A model generated the notes under the pieces. The model was not told the DNA's origin, made no database searches, and saw nothing but the letters and a program-made list of their open reading frames with translations. Both the position numbers and the translations under genes were made by a program. A DNA stretch of 64,000 bases from Inia geoffrensis (lineage: Eukaryota; Chordata; Mammalia; Artiodactyla; Iniidae): NCBI GenBank assembly GCA_036417435.1, contig CM070899.1, positions 171,645,494-171,709,493 of the forward strand. Reading direction: 5' to 3'. Each line of letters starts with the position of its first letter. The first letter of the stretch is position 1. Of this stretch, positions 11,288 through 22,017 are shown in pieces.

Positions 11288-12114
11288 TGAGGGGGACCCA
11301 ATAAGTCAACGGACCTTTAATGCTAATATGACATCCGTCAGCAAAGCTCGTGTGTTAACTTCCTCGCTGGGCTGATCCCTAAGGGAAACCAAGCCTGATC
11401 ATTTGAGGTTTTTCAAAAAGTAGCATAGACTCTCTGAAGTGCTGAAAACTCATCTCATAGTTTTCCTTTCCTGAAAAGTCCTGACTTGGTCAAGTTTTTA
11501 ATTATCTTCGAAATGTCACTTTCTGCTATTAGACTTCGCCCGAGGAAGAGTTGTTTAAAGGCCCGTCTGTATATGATACTTGCAGGCATTCATTAAAGGA
11601 AAACCAATTGTAGACAACCACAGCTTTTTCACCTTTGGATGATGGTGGTGGCAGCCAGAAGGAAGGGCTAGCGGGAGACCCACGGGCTGGTCTCTCTTGT
11701 GTGCACGGAACAGACACACCTTCCTACCCACCCCACTTTGCTTGAAACCGCAGGCTCCTCTGTGGTCAATTTAACTTGTCACTGACGATGGGGAAGGAAG
11801 AATTGCTGAATTCTTTCATACAAATTGCATGTATGGCTAGATTAATAATGCCAGTGACTTCACTATGGCTTCTGAAATCATAAACACCCACCCCACTCCC
11901 AATTTGTAGACCCCGAAGGGCTATAAATTAGGGCACTCTACTTAATCAAAAGGGTCCATGTACAAAAATCATCATGAAAAGTTACCCTGTAAAAAAATCG
12001 CAATAGGTTGGAAAAGGTATAACAGAAAAAAATCAGCAGTTTGTCGTCATCAAGTGAAACAGTTCTAGGATGTGGAGTACCACTGGCTGCCTTCCCTCCT
12101 GTCCTCTGAACTGC

Positions 12115-12270
12115 TGGTTTGTCCTTTGACCTTATCCCTGTTATTTATGTAACCATCTTATCTCTCCCTCAGGATGTGAGCCCTTGAGAGCCTCTCCTGA
12201 CGTCCTCTACACATAACCAGACAAACAGGAGGCCTGCACTTAGCGCCCTCAGTAAACATGTACTTGAATC
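12115..12270 (+). repeat. L2 3' fragment
   Basis: CTTATCCCTGTTATTTATGT near 12129, TCAGGATGTGAGCCCTTGAGA near 12171, and the tail CTGCACTTAGCGCCCTCAGTAAACATGTACTTGAAT near 12234 follow the order of an L2 3' end (TGTAAGCTCC..., CACATAGTAGGTGCTCAATAAAT...). Diverged. Confidence 0.6.
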
Positions 12271-12890
12271 AAGTTAGGCCAATAGGTTTTCTAGGTCTGA
12301 GTGGGGAGTAGGGAGTCAGGATGAAATAAAGGTGGGCTTCATCTGATAGAAGACCCTGGGGCAGTTTTGTAAAGGCCTGAGGTCGTGTGAAGAATGAGGA
12401 GAAGCCAGGGAAATTTTAGGTTGATTTAAGATGATTTTAGGAGTGGGATAGAAGAGGAACATTGGAGATGAAAGGGCTTTCAGGAAGAAGGTCCCGATGG
12501 GTCTTATGCACCTGAGGTTGGAACAGTGTTGATGGAGATACATCTCTTTTGTGGACTCTTGCAAGAGCTTCCTAACTTCCTAACTAGCTTCCTAGTCATG
12601 AGTTTCTGGCACCTCCAATCCATCCTCAGTAATATGCGGGCTTGCTGATTCATGAATAGCCTTTCTTAGCCACCCCCCCCCCCAATTAGTTAAAGGATCA
12701 TATCTAGACATCTCAGCCTCTTACAATGAACTGAGGCCCATCCATGGTCCATGATCCTCTCCTCCCACCGTTGTACCCCACACCCCCTGTGAACCCTCCC
12801 ATCCACCTTCCCATCATTCCCTCCTCCACGGGGGGCTGAAGGACATACACGACATGTCTTGGTCTTGTTTCCCTGATATATATATATATA
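12271..12890. other. Unique sequence with a C11 tract and short (TA)n
   Basis: No gene. A poly-C run occupies 12673-12683, and a short TA repeat at about 12876-12890 abuts the poly-T of the next L1. The minus-strand open frame at 12316-12564 has no recognisable features. Confidence 0.5.
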
Positions 12891-13280
12891 TTTTTTTTCT
12901 TCCAGTTTTATTGAGATATAATTGACATACAGCACTGTATGAGTTTAAGGTGTACAGCATAATGATGTGATTTACATACATCGTGAGATGATTATCACAG
13001 TAAGTTTAGCAAGCATCCATCATCTCGTATGGATACAAAATAAAAGAAATAGGAAAAAAAAATTTCCTTGTGATGAGAACTCAGGGTTTACTCTCAACTT
13101 TCATATATAACATGCAACAGTGTTAATTGTATTTATTGTATCGTACATTACAAACCTAGTACTTATTTATCTTATAATTAGAAGTTTGTACCTTTTGACC
13201 GCCTTCATCCAATCCCGCCTCCCTCAACGCCTTGCCTCTGGTAACCACAAATCTAGTCTATTTTTCTATGGGTTTGTTTG
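12891..13280 (-). mobile_element. Old L1 3' end (first of two abutting copies)
   Basis: Poly-T then TCCAGTTTTATTGAGATATA and TTGACATACAGCACTGTATG form a reversed L1MA-type 3' end. It continues through reversed 3'-UTR blocks (TTTCCTTGTGATGAGAACTC, near 13063) to the reversed GGTAACCACAAATCTA block near 13240. It is immediately followed by a second copy of the same kind of tail. Confidence 0.82.
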
Positions 13281-13545
13281 TTTTGGAAGTATAATTGACC
13301 TACAGCACTGTTAGTTCCTGTTACACAACAGAGTGATTCGATATTTCTATACATTTCAAAATGCTCACCACGGTAAGTCTAGTTACCATCTGTCACCATG
13401 CAAAGATATTACATAGTTATTGACTGTATTCCCCACACCGTACATTTTATACCCGTGACTCATTTGTTTTGCATCTGGAAGTTTGTACCTCTTAATCTCC
13501 CTCACCTATTGCTTGTCTCCCTTATATTTAACATTTTATGGTTAT
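13281..13545 (-). mobile_element. Old L1 3' end (second abutting copy)
   Basis: GAAGTATAATTGACCTACAG starts the same L1 tail region again, followed by the CACCACGGTAAGTCTAGTTACC and GACTGTATTCCCCACACCGT blocks also present, in diverged form, in the first copy. Both are in minus orientation. Two insertions at one place, or an internal duplication of a 3' UTR, would give this layout. Confidence 0.78.
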
Positions 13546-14639
13546 ACCTTGGGAGTTATTTCCCTACCTAAGTGAGGCCCTTGTCTGGATATCTTTCTAG
13601 TCCTCACAGCCTAGCAGAGTATTCTCACTTTTAATGATGGAAACAAAAAGCTGGAAAAAAGAAAGCAGAGAACAAAATAATGATGCTCACTTGGGCTAGA
13701 AGAGATTGCCGTCAGGGATCAGGCTAGAACAATGTGGACATTGCAGGGTCACTTAGGGAGGCAGCCACACGGTCCAGAAGAATGACCTTAGATAACAGGA
13801 CTTCACACCCCGACGTGAGTTTATTAAAGAGGTTTTAAAAATATATTTTGGCGAATTGTGGGACTCTAGGGAAATAAAAGCATGGGGGGGGGAATGATAA
13901 TTTTGAGTGTTGGATTCCCCAGCATGGTTCATCTGATAGTGTCCTAAATTCAGCTAGGATGATGGTGATTTGAGCACACTGCAGCAGGAAACACAAGAAT
14001 GGGACGAGTGGGCAGAAATATACATGGGAGCAAAATATAGAGCAAAAATATTTGGGAGCAAAAAAGAAAGGTAGTCTAGGGCACTGACAGATTCTAAAGA
14101 AGTAACATCTTACATGGAACACCAAAAAGTGGCCTTTTGTGATAACGGAAAAGGGGAAACTCAGCATCCCCAAACTCCTGACAGCAGGAGTGGGGAAGGA
14201 GCTTCGGGTAAGGGGAGAGGGGCTGCTAATAGAGAAGGGGGCTCTTGGGAAAGGGACCAACATCTCTACTCAGTTTCCCAACTGGAACTCTGCTTCCTGC
14301 TCTTTTTCCTTCTTCCTCCCTCCACCCCTTTCTGCTTCACCTTTGTCCTCACCCCTCCCCAGATTCTAAGCATTTCTAAGTGCGCAGTCATCTCCTGATA
14401 TCAAGACTCTGATCTTAAAGAGGATACACATACTTTGGAGGAGCTGACTTGGCAGAGGGAAAAGGGCCTGCTCGGACTTGGGGTCACATGGGCCCAAACT
14501 GGGCATAAACCCTTACTCAGTGACTTCCTGTCTTGAGTACCCAGGATTTGTACGGAGATACACATTTCTGTATCTATGGGTTGGGAGTGATTACACTGCC
14601 CTCACAGAAGGGTAAGAATTAGGGGTCAAGAGCAGAGAA
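13546..14639. other. Unique sequence, no gene seen
   Basis: Contains a G-rich run at about 13886-13893 and a pyrimidine-rich stretch (14290-14360) that opens chance frames on both strands (142 codons minus, 94 plus). These frames show no domain, are low in complexity and overlap antisense, so I treat them as random. Confidence 0.5.
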
Positions 14640-15372
14640 GGAATGTTTATCTGTGCTTATAACGTGCCAGTCAGAGGCCGAAGGGCTGTGCATGCACTCT
14701 CTCTCTTCCTTTTATTGTTAAAGTATAGTTGATTCCCAATGTTATGTTAAATTTCTGCTGTACAGAAAAGTGCTTCAGTTATACATACATATACATTCTT
14801 TTAAAAGTATTCTTTTCCATTATGGTTTATCATAGGATATTGAATAGAGTTCCCTGTGCTATACAGCAGAACCTTGTTGTTTATCCATTCTATATGTAAT
14901 AGTTGGCATCTGCTAATCCCAAACTCCCAATCCACCCCTCCCTCAACCCCCTCCCCCTTGGCAACCACAGTCTGTTCTCTATGTCCATGAGTCTGTTTGT
15001 TTCATAGATAGGTTCATTTGTGTCATGTTTTAGAGTCTACACATAAGTGATATCATACGGTATTTGTCTTTCTCTTTCTGACTTAACGTCACTTAGTATG
15101 ATAATCTCTAGTTGCCTCCAAATGGCATTATTTCATTCTTTTTTATGGCCAAGTAGTATTCCATTGTATATATGTACCGCATCTTCTTTATCCATTCATC
15201 TATCAGTGGGCATTTAGGTTGTTTCCACGTCTTGGCTCTTGTGAATAGTGCTGCTATGAACATAAGGGTACACGTGCATGCGTTCTCAATCCTCCTGACA
15301 ACCCTGTGAAGCAGGCATTCAACGGGATCACACACATGACCACCTTGACACAGCAAGTAGAAAGCAGTACAC
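14640..15372 (-). repeat. MIR split by an L1 insertion
   Basis: Left part: GCTTATAACGTGCCAGTCAGAGG near 14657. Right part: TCTCAATCCTCCTGACAACCC with TGTGAAGCAGGCATT, near 15284-15320. Together these match a reversed MIR, in which CTCATTTAATCCTCACAACAACCC follows the GTGCCAGGCACTG block. The intervening 570 bp is the L1 listed next. The two halves meet cleanly once the L1 and its duplicated target site are removed. Confidence 0.68.
14688..15287 (-). mobile_element. 5'-truncated L1 with target-site duplication and ORF2 end
   Basis: The reversed 3' UTR begins after the CT-rich run at about 14702 (TTTATTGTTAAAGTATAGTT). It runs through GATATTGAATAGAGTTCCC and AATCCCAAACTCCCAATCC into the ORF2 C-terminus. 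On the minus strand, 15108-15210 still reads DEWIKKM and YIYTMEYY, the conserved L1 ORF2 ending. Direct repeats GTGCATGCACTCTC (14688-14701) and GTGCATGCGTTCTC (15274-15287) match at 12 of 14 bases and mark the insertion. Confidence 0.9.
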
Positions 15373-16444
15373 TGTCGCCTTCTCCTAATAGTGGGGAGAG
15401 GGGATCACAGCAGGTTTGGCACTACCCCTCACTCCCTCCCTGTGTTGAAAAACTAAGTCAAGAGGAAATGGTCAGTTTGTGAATGGCCATTGTGGACTGA
15501 ATTCTAGTTTTCTTGGGGATCAGGGGGTTGGGGTCATCCCAGACCATCGCAGGTCCTGGGAAAGGAGTCCAGGCTGTAGCCACAGTGGCACAGAGGTGGG
15601 TCACTTCTGTTTCACCGTCACAGCATCTTCACAGGTAGCAAGTATGTGATAATTAATATCTATTATGCCAGTCATGAGAGAATGATAAACTATCTCCATT
15701 TTGTACTGCTGGGTAGATCTTTCCTCATTGTGTATGGAGGAGCCATAACAAGTTGAGCTGTTTCAGGTGCTACAGGAGCCCTGGGCTTCCAAGCAGAGGT
15801 GGTACCCTACCAGAAATACTTTCTGTCTCCTCTGGTCTCATCAAATGCCTCCTCCAAAATTCACAAGCAAAACATGTGGGGCAATCCACCCATGAAAGAG
15901 CCATTCTGATTTAAGTTAACATGTCACTGAGGTTGTAAACCACAACCTTCCTGAACAGAGTAAAGAAGCAAAACCCAAATACTCTCAGTATTGTTCCAGT
16001 TTCTCTTCTCTTCGCCATCTCCAAACACACACACACACGTGGACAACACATATGGGCTCGCACACACAACCCATCTTTACATTTATCATGGTAACAGAAG
16101 TGACATGCGAGATATTTTCTTATGTTATATGTTGGGAAATCCTTAGTCCTGGTCCTGCATTGAGCACATTGCAGACAAAGACAATATCATGCAGATGTTC
16201 ACAATTTGGTATGAATTCTAAAAAATCCTTCTATCCTTGCAATATGTGGATAATTTTAGAAAGATATATAACTTCAGTGAATCTAATCTCCACTGGGGAG
16301 GATTTTTGGTAACTGAGGCTGAAGGTTACATGTGACTGATAATCAAACTGGGTACCTATTTTGGATTTCTGTCCATGAATATCTCACCTAATATAGTTTT
16401 ATCATTACCACAACTTTGTGGTAAAAATGAGAATGTTAATGATA
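15373..16444. other. Unique sequence, nothing recognised
   Basis: Non-coding. A small CA run lies at 16024-16038. The interval 15560-15720 has faint MIR-like composition but no block order that I trust. Confidence 0.5.
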
Positions 16445-16672
16445 ACTAATAATAGTTTAACATTTATTAAGTGCTTTCTTGTGCAAGAATTTGCATGCAT
16501 TTCCTCATTTTGTTTTTGCATCATCCCTGGGAGGTGGGCACTTTTTTAAAACCATTTTACAGCACACAGAGTTTACAGAGACTTAGAGAGGTGACTCAGC
16601 CAAGCTCCCATGGCCACTAAGTGGTTGAGGCAGCATTTGAACACGGGTCCCTCTGAATTTGGTTTCTTCACT
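16445..16672 (-). repeat. MIR SINE, antisense
   Basis: Reversed MIR blocks in order: TTTAACATTTATTAAGTGCTT, TTTGCATGCATTTCCTCA, CCATTTTACAGCACACAGAG, GACTTAGAGAGGTGACTC, and CACTAAGTGGTTGAGGCAGC leading into TTTGAACACGGGTC. Near full length. A CHR SINE inserted immediately beyond its end. Confidence 0.8.
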
Positions 16673-16680
16673 CTTGGTTA

Positions 16681-16923
16681 AGAAAAGTGAGTTGAGGGCT
16701 TCCCTGGTGGCGCAGTGGTTGAGAGTCCGCCTGCCGATGCAGGGGAGGCGGGTTCGGGCCCCGGTCCGGGAAGATCCCACATGCCGTGGAGCGGCTGGGC
16801 CCGTGAGCCATGGCTGCTGAGCCTGCGCGTCCGGAGCCTGTGCTCCGCAACGGGAGAGGAGGCCACAATAGTGAGAGGCCCGCGTACCACCAAAAAAAAA
16901 AAAAGAAAAGAAAAGTGAGTTGA
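16681..16923 (+). mobile_element. CHR-type SINE with perfect 15-bp target-site duplication
   Basis: The element is 16696-16908, with head GGGCTTCCCTGGTGGCGCAG and a tail of CAAAA repeats with interspersed G. AGAAAAGTGAGTTGA occurs exactly at 16681-16695 and 16909-16923. A GAG insertion before GGCCACAATAG makes this copy slightly longer than its relatives. The identical flanks indicate a young insertion. Confidence 0.96.
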
Positions 16924-17002
16924 GAACTATTTTCCCTATTTATAAAAGATGTTAAATGTCTACTCCCATGGTATTTCTTCCCCAATACATTAATATTAAA
17001 CA

Positions 17003-17180
17003 CATTGTGTTAGTTTCTGCTGTACGATGAAGTGAATCACCTATACGTATACATATATCCCCTCCCTCTTGGACCTCCCTCCCTCGCCCCAACCCCCATC
17101 CCACCCATCTAGGCCATCACAGAGCACCAAGCTGAGCTTCCTGTGCTTTATAGCAGGTTCCCACTAGCTGTCTAGCTAAT
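17003..17180 (-). mobile_element. Truncated L1 3'-UTR fragment lacking its extreme 3' end
   Basis: Starts within the reversed tail (ATTGTGTTAGTTTCTGCTGT) rather than at poly-T, then runs through the CT-rich CTCCCTCTTGGACCTCC block to GCTTTATAGCAGGTTCCCACTAGC. Loss of the terminal 30-40 bp and its poly-A suggests a later deletion rather than normal 3'-end priming. Confidence 0.78.
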
Positions 17181-17396
17181 ATAAGTTATCTCACAAAGAA
17201 CAGAGTCGGCCAGGCTTTGCTTCTCAGAAGCCTTCTCTTCCAGGCCCAGACTCTAACCCTGGCACTGACAACATCTCCATGTAAATTCCACCCCTCCTTC
17301 ACCTCTAGACTATTTAACAGCATGATATTAAAAGAAGCTAAGTAAGACTGAACCCTTCTGGCTCCCAATAACTACATAATCCTCCAACTAAATATT

Positions 17397-17632
17397 CTGC
17401 TAGACTTTTTTTTTTTTTTTTTTTTTTACGGTATGCAGGCCTCTCACTGTTGAGGCCTCTCCCGTTGCGGAGCACAGGCTCCAGACGCGCAGGCTCAGCG
17501 GCCATGGCTCACGGGCCCAGCCGCTCCGTGGCATGTGGGATCTTCCCGGACCAGGGCACGAACCCGTGTCCCCTGCATCGGCAGGTGGACTCTCAACCAC
17601 TGCGCCACCAGGGAAGCCCCTGCTAGACTTTT
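17397..17632 (-). mobile_element. CHR-type SINE with perfect 13-bp target-site duplication
   Basis: Poly-T 17406-17427 and reversed head ending GGGAAGCCC at 17619. CTGCTAGACTTTT is exact at 17397-17409 and 17620-17632, sharing its last Ts with the tail. Same subfamily as the copy 700 bp upstream but in the opposite orientation, so the pair forms a 200-bp imperfect inverted repeat. Confidence 0.95.
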
Positions 17633-18927
17633 GATGAGAAGATGTTTCCTGTGAAATGAAGTTTGTTTCTCATGAAAACAACCAGTGCGTTCATATATTC
17701 TTCCTCTCTTGACCCAAGAAATGGAATTTAAAGGAATCTGGGATTCTTAGGTTACTGAAGTAGAAAGAAAATCTGAAGTCATTTTTTTTTTCCTTCTAGT
17801 TAATTTTAAGTGACAGGATTGAAGTTTGCTTTGTTTTACCTCTTTTTTTCCGGGAGGGGAGGTGTCAAAATATCACATGTGAACATCTAGTTTCCATTAA
17901 AATGGTCATCCTCAAATATTATTGCTTTTCCCCTTTAAATGTTCCTGTATATCAGACAAGTATATTTCTGAAATATGGTCAGTAAAGGACCGATTGCTGG
18001 GTGCACATACCCAGCTGTCCTGAGAGGGGTACCTTGGAACCATCACATCCTGCCATCTTTGCTGCGTCTCTTCTCTGCTTTGTCTGTTATCTGTAACCTG
18101 GTACAAAATGAAACTCACAAGAAATCAGCTTTAGGTGAGCCTATGCCATGAGGTGTGATGTATTAATAAATGACCTTGTTAAAGACGTATTTAAAGGCCT
18201 GGCAGCCCCTGGTGGTGTTGGCAAGGATTTTGAAGATTTAAGACAAAAGGGTCATAGTTAGTAATGTTAGATGAGAACTCAAAAATATTACTGTTCTCGT
18301 CTTGAATAACTGAATAAAGAGTCATGCAAAGCCTCTATAATTTGGTTCAGCGTCCCACATTCGGGCCACCTGCAGGCAATCTTCACTTATGCGTCATCCT
18401 TATGGGCAGTTACTTTTCTTTGCTAAAACACTTCTTTAATGAACGCTGTTATTTGCACTTTAGAGAATGGCTCATTAGCCCTGTTTTGACTTGTGTCCGT
18501 GACAAAGACTGAATTTTTTAAAAATGACACATACACAGAAGAAAAAAAGTAAATCCTATGTTCATGGCTATGTGTTTCTAAAAAATGCAATTCTGGTGAT
18601 TTATAGCTAAAAGCAGCTCATTAATTAACAAAGGTACTTAAGATTGTTTTACACCATAGAGAATATTCAAGCTTTGAAAAATTGGAGCAATACGTTCTTC
18701 GCATGAGAATCCCAAGCATATTTTGTCCAGAGAGAGCTCATTACTTTTTTTCTTTTATAAAAAGTTAGACCACTGCCTCTTTTAACATCAAATTTCTATT
18801 TTCTGAAAAAAAAGGGCTTTAAAAAAACATCAGATATTTGAACTTTTCTGATTTATATCATCTTAAAAGCTACGATCATACTGGTTATTTTTATTTAAAG
18901 TTGGAATTCAGAAATTTGAAATGAAAC
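17633..18927. other. Unique AT-rich sequence, no gene seen
   Basis: No repeat family recognised. Several homopolymer A/T runs (for example 17782-17790, 18808-18816) but no microsatellite of note. Confidence 0.5.
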
Positions 18928-18975
18928 CCTTTTGATAAATATCAAAAGGATACCTTATGGAAATTCCCATAAGGT
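18928..18975. repeat. Two back-to-back perfect hairpins
   Basis: Hairpin 1: CCTTTTGATA (18928-18937), 2-nt spacer AA, TATCAAAAGG (18940-18949). Hairpin 2: ACCTTATGG (18952-18960), 6-nt loop, CCATAAGGT (18967-18975). Both stems are perfect and only 2 nt separate the two structures. I know no repeat family with this arrangement. Confidence 0.88.
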
Positions 18976-20719
18976 TTACTGTGTGTCTTTAATAGTGTGT
19001 GCTTTGGGGGATTTGTAAAAACGGGAGAAAATCATCTTTTCTTGGTGAAAGAGAAGGTGGAGCATGCATTTAACCCTTTGGTGACTCTAGGCCTTATTTA
19101 TGTAACCAGCTTTGTCCTGAGAGTGAAACTCAATCTGTGGTGTCCCAGACTAGGGTGACCTCTGACACTCCCTCCCTCTGAGGACCCAGCGTTCTCCACC
19201 CACTCAGGAAATGCTTTTACCAGGAACCCCACAGCTGGGCTTTCACTTTCTCTAGTCCTGACTTGTTTACATTAAATTAGCTTGCAGAAGATCAGTCCCA
19301 CCTCCCAGCAGTTAATGTAAGGGTTGCTATTGAAAACACTCACTGCTGTGCTTATTTTTATTTATTTTATTATTGAACACTTTTCTTTTTACCCAAGAGA
19401 TGCAAAACAAACAACCATCTGAATGAGAAATAATCAGAAGACTAAATCTTAATGAAGTGTGAGTCCCTCTATAAGATAAAGGGGGAATATATTTTAGGAG
19501 CGAATTGCTGATGTAAGCTTTATAAGTCTTGTTTCTCCAGTTAAACTGTAAACAGGGAGACCTTACCTGTCCCAACTCTCCTGCTACACAGACCAGCAAG
19601 CACACCTGCGGGCACTCACACACTGTGGCAGATGGTGGTTTCAAACTGGGCGCAGCGCAAGGGACAGCTGGATGCCTGTTGGTTGATGAAACTGTGTAGA
19701 CTCCCGCGTCGATCCTCTTGAATTACACGGAGATAGCACAGATTTTCTCTAATCTCAGGAGGAACTTCCTCCAGAAACATACAAATGGGACAGGTCTGGA
19801 CCTTGACAGGTTCCCAATAGCAGAAGGAGGGGTGTAACCAGGGCTTTAGGGGCTCACTCAAGGCAAACGTCACCTGTTTCCTGCTTACAGACAGTGCTGG
19901 ATTTGCTGGAACTCTGTCACGACAGCCAATGTGAGCCTTAGTCTTGTTTCACACCCTGGTTACTAAAGATCTGCGATTAACAGCCAGGGGGCAATAGAGC
20001 TCTTGACCCGCCAGCACGCTCTTCTGCCCTCGTGGTCTCTGGGCCATCACGGAGGCGCGCGTCTCGGTCCCCCTCTCACAGCTGCTCCTGGACCACCCCC
20101 CTTCTCCTCTCTCCCATGAGCCTGAAGTAAGCGTCCCGTGACATGCTGCATGGGATTGACGATCAAGTTATGTACCTGTGCGCAAGTTCTCTCCATCATC
20201 CTTTCCTCCCTCACACCCCACCTGCCACCGTGCGTGCAGCTGCCCCTCCTCCCATGCTCAGCATCAGTCCTCAGCCGCAGCCCATCGGGGTTTGGTGACA
20301 GTGGCCCTCAGATGCCCAGCCCCGGGGGGTGGGGACTCCACCCAGGGCAAGTGCCTCCCCCCAGTCCAGTAGCCAGAGCAGAAACAAGCCAGAGAATCCT
20401 TGGGATCTGCTGCCTTCACTGGACCCTAGATGAGGTTTCAAAAGAGGGGAGCCCTGAGGAACAGTATCAGGAGGTGAGTCCTTGCATTTCTCCAAGATCT
20501 GGTCTCTGCTTCCTTCAGCACTTTACCCGGGCTTTGCCTTCTCTGTCCCAGTGCCCTGTTTCCCTCCCTTTCCCCTTTCTCCCTCAGCGCTCGGCATCCT
20601 TCCCCAAAATCCAAGCCTTTGCGTCTGACGGCTCACCAGAGTCCTAAGTGATGACTGTTCATGGATTTACCTCTGAAAACGGATCAAGAGAATAGAGTCG
20701 GAAGAGTTTTTAATAAAAA
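18976..20719. other. Unique sequence; GC-rich open frame judged spurious
   Basis: Non-coding in appearance. Around 20140-20650 a GC- and CT-rich stretch leaves a 169-codon plus-strand frame rich in Pro, Ser and Leu, with no domain, poor start context and overlapping frames on both strands. A CT-rich composition alone explains it. Nothing else recognised. Confidence 0.5.
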
Positions 20720-21300
20720 TTTTTTTAAAAAACACTACAGAAAGATTTGAATACTTTATGAACTTTTCTTCTAATACATTGAAAAGTGTTTCCTCATGAT
20801 ACCTGGCCTGTGTAGCATTTCAAGAGAATTTAGGCCAACATAGGAATATTTTAAACTTGAGTTCAGATATCAGTATAACAGACTAAATATAGTCAGGTTC
20901 GGCAGGTTCAACAAGCAAGCGTTATAGTTCTCAGCCACTGATGATTCTCACCTGAAAGTTCCAATGACTCCAGTATCAGATGTCTCTTAGTTGAGAAACA
21001 CAAAATCAAAGATTTTTTTTCCATTGTTAAACATATAACACAGCTAATTGATTTCACTGGAGCCCTGAGGCTGCTGTTGACGAAATGCGCTTATGATGCA
21101 AAAGGTTTACAGTGTGTTTTTTCCAATTTTTTTGAAGATGGTTGTCCCCAGACTCAAATTATGCCTTGCATTTGCCAGTAATGATGCTGGTACAATCATT
21201 TTGCTTAATTATGGTTGACTGTCTAAAACTGCCCTTTCCCTTGGGTCATTGAAAGTTTTATTGGAGTTCTTTAATATGATTGTAAAAATTAATGGGCTTG
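20720..21300. promoter_or_regulatory. Candidate conserved non-coding element
   Basis: Repeat-free AT-rich stretch with features common in vertebrate developmental enhancers: CTAATTGA near 21044, an AATCAAAGA TCF-like word near 21004, TTGCTTAATTATGG near 21202, and ATTGTTAAAC. No simple repeats and no coding potential. Functional status is inference only. Confidence 0.27.
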
Positions 21301-21661
21301 TAGTTAGATAGAAGAGAAGCACATCCAAAGTTTGCCAAACAAACAGTTTTTCTACTTAACAAAGTTACATTTCTGACTATATAGATGCCAGAAATATACA
21401 TGGCATGAGCTGAAAAATCTTATGCTGGCTGAAGTCCACATTAAGAAAAATAATTTGAAAATTAATCCAGATCCTCCTGTAACTTTCATTGTTATCATCA
21501 TTGAAATCAATACCATCAATAAATGTTGATGTATTAAGTTTTACTTTCCATACCCCTTCCACTTTCTACATGAGATCTAGGCTTAGTCAATACATTTACT
21601 ATTCGGAAACCACTAATCAAGGGATAGAACTCTCATTATGAATATGATAACTACAATCTAA
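21301..21661. other. Unique sequence, nothing recognised
   Basis: AT-rich spacer before the long SINE; no repeat or exon seen. Confidence 0.5.
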
Positions 21662-22017
21662 CTGCCATTGATTTTTTTAAAATTTATTTATTTTTGGCTG
21701 CATTGGGTCTTCGTTGCTGCATGCAGGCTTTCTCCAGTTGCAGCGAGCAGGGCTACTCTTCACTACGGTACGCGGACTTCTTATTGCAGTGGCGTCTCTT
21801 GTTCTGGAGCATGAGCTTCAGTAGTTGCGGCACGAGGGCTCAGTAGTTGTGGCTCGCAGACTCTAGAGCGCAGGCTCGGTAGTTGTGGCGCACGGGCTTA
21901 GTTGCTCCGAGTCATGTGGGATCTTCCCAGACCAGGGCTCAAACCCGTGTCCCCTGCATTGGCAGGCAGATTCTTAACCGCTGCACCACCAGGGAAGTCC
22001 CGCTGCCATTGATTTTT
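21662..22017 (-). mobile_element. Long CHR-2-type SINE with perfect 15-bp target-site duplication
   Basis: About 330 bp, longer than the other CHR copies because the body carries repeated GTAGTTGTGGC units (four variants between 21820 and 21890). The reversed tail at 21671-21695 is AT-rich (TTTATTTATTTTTGGCTG) and the reversed head ends AGGGAAGTCC at 22000. CTGCCATTGATTTTT is exact at 21662-21676 and 22003-22017. The GTCC head (sense GGACTTCCC) and longer body distinguish this subfamily from the 210-bp copies. Confidence 0.93.

Larger units (their letters stand above)
9961..12114. other. Unique sequence with two short perfect hairpins, no gene
   Basis: Ordinary AT-rich DNA; the two palindromic hairpins near 11180 and 11266 are listed separately. 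A TTC-rich run at 10184-10199 is a small imperfect simple repeat. No exon or repeat family recognised. Confidence 0.45.

Noticed and set aside
20138..20647. 169-codon plus-strand open frame, the longest in the window
   Set aside because: Pro/Ser/Leu-rich with no domain; GC- and CT-rich DNA with few stops explains it, and other frames overlap it on both strands.
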